From Ruegeria sp. Alg231-54 (GTDB lineage Bacteria; Pseudomonadota; Alphaproteobacteria; Rhodobacterales; Rhodobacteraceae): 64,000 nucleotides of DNA. Each line of letters starts with the position of its first letter. Position 1 is the first letter of the stretch. The notes beneath the pieces were generated by a model, which had not been told where the DNA came from, did no database searches, and saw only the letters and a program-made list of their open reading frames with translations. Shown piece by piece: positions 63,686 through 64,000 of this stretch. Made by a program: the position numbers and the translations under genes. The DNA is taken from positions 754,445 through 818,444 of the forward strand of contig NZ_FREZ01000001.1 in NCBI RefSeq assembly GCF_900143525.1. Reading direction: 5' to 3'.

Positions 63686-64000
63686 ATGAATGCCCTCAGC
63701 CTGTTCACGTTGGATCTTCTCGAAGAACTTTCTCTGTGCCATGATGATCAGGAACGGTGGGAGTTCACGTTAGACCGTCTGACTGAAATCGGGTTTAACG
63801 CCCTGAACATGCTTTGCTTCACACCCGAGACTGGCGCCATTCATTGGGTTCGAAGTTCAATGTCCAAAGGTTGGCTGAACCGCTATGACAGCCAAGGGTA
63901 CGCCGAAGCGGATCCGATGCTGGCGCAGGTTCAAAATGGCAAGGAAAGCCTCTACGTGCAGGCCGCAAGCCTCCGGTCCGCGGACGGCCATTCCTCCAAG
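63686..64000 (+). CDS. LuxR-type autoinducer-binding regulator (3' end outside window)
   Basis: The first 105 residues are visible. WEFTLDRLTEIGFNALNML and SKGWLNRYDSQGYAEADPMLAQV match the autoinducer-binding domain pattern of LuxR-type regulators (W-x-x-x-Y, D-P-M). The DNA-binding half is beyond the window, and no luxI is adjacent, so an orphan LuxR is possible. ATG 63686 is the likely start. Confidence 0.72.
   Translation, partial: MNALSLFTLDLLEELSLCHDDQERWEFTLDRLTEIGFNALNMLCFTPETGAIHWVRSSMSKGWLNRYDSQGYAEADPMLAQVQNGKESLYVQAASLRSADGHSSK

Overview
The window looks like about 64 kb of chromosome from a marine alphaproteobacterium of the Rhodobacteraceae (Roseobacter group, Ruegeria-like). 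The support is high GC, family-typical gene clusters (glyQ/DUF6446/glyS/ppdK and gor-hflK-hflC-DUF2065-degP), an alphaproteobacterial tRNA-His (no G-1, A73), a direct-repeat LexA box (GAAC-N7-GAAC) and a SAM-II riboswitch. Genus assignment is inference.

Layout. 0-9 kb: truncated SleB hydrolase, ppdK, glyS, a GltS-type carrier, DUF6446, MarC and glyQ. 9-18 kb: an envelope protein with SPOR, peptidoglycan-binding and dead-protease domains, a ThDP decarboxylase, TrkH, an Ala/Lys/Pro-rich protein, folE2, metZ behind a SAM-II riboswitch with an apparent attenuator, and a GST. 18-22 kb: two divergent genes, a CadC/TolB-type regulator and a secreted TPR protein, both disrupted. 22-24.6 kb: a Na+/H+ antiporter with a cyclic-nucleotide domain. 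24.7-26.9 kb: an AT-richer scar with a broken tyrosine recombinase, orphan ORFs and a dnaE2 fragment. 27-46.7 kb: mostly housekeeping genes (ferredoxin, purD, xseA, ftsY, yciB, a Crp/Fnr regulator, degP-hflCK, gor, rpiA, sdaA, thiN, transporters). 46.7-55.6 kb: an acidic disordered protein, purA, a cobalt-type nitrile hydratase operon, secG, pyrG, bacterioferritin and an ICL/PEPM enzyme. 55.7-60.8 kb: two TerB-like genes fused by overlap to a PhnD-like protein, then a polar amino-acid ABC transporter. 60.8-64 kb: tRNA-His, GNAT, DUF6324, SOS-linked mmcB, an ArsR/AHSA1 pair with clear operators, a small membrane protein and a truncated LuxR-type gene.

No CRISPR array, intact insertion sequence or defence island was seen. 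The most informative non-routine signals are regulatory (SAM-II attenuator on metZ, 11-bp hairpin over the nthA start, ArsR operators within the promoter, LexA box at mmcB, CRP-like palindrome) and evolutionary (paired decay of a regulator and its TPR neighbour, decayed recombinase/dnaE2 scar, pseudo-protease). All assignments come from reading the sequence; no database search was run.
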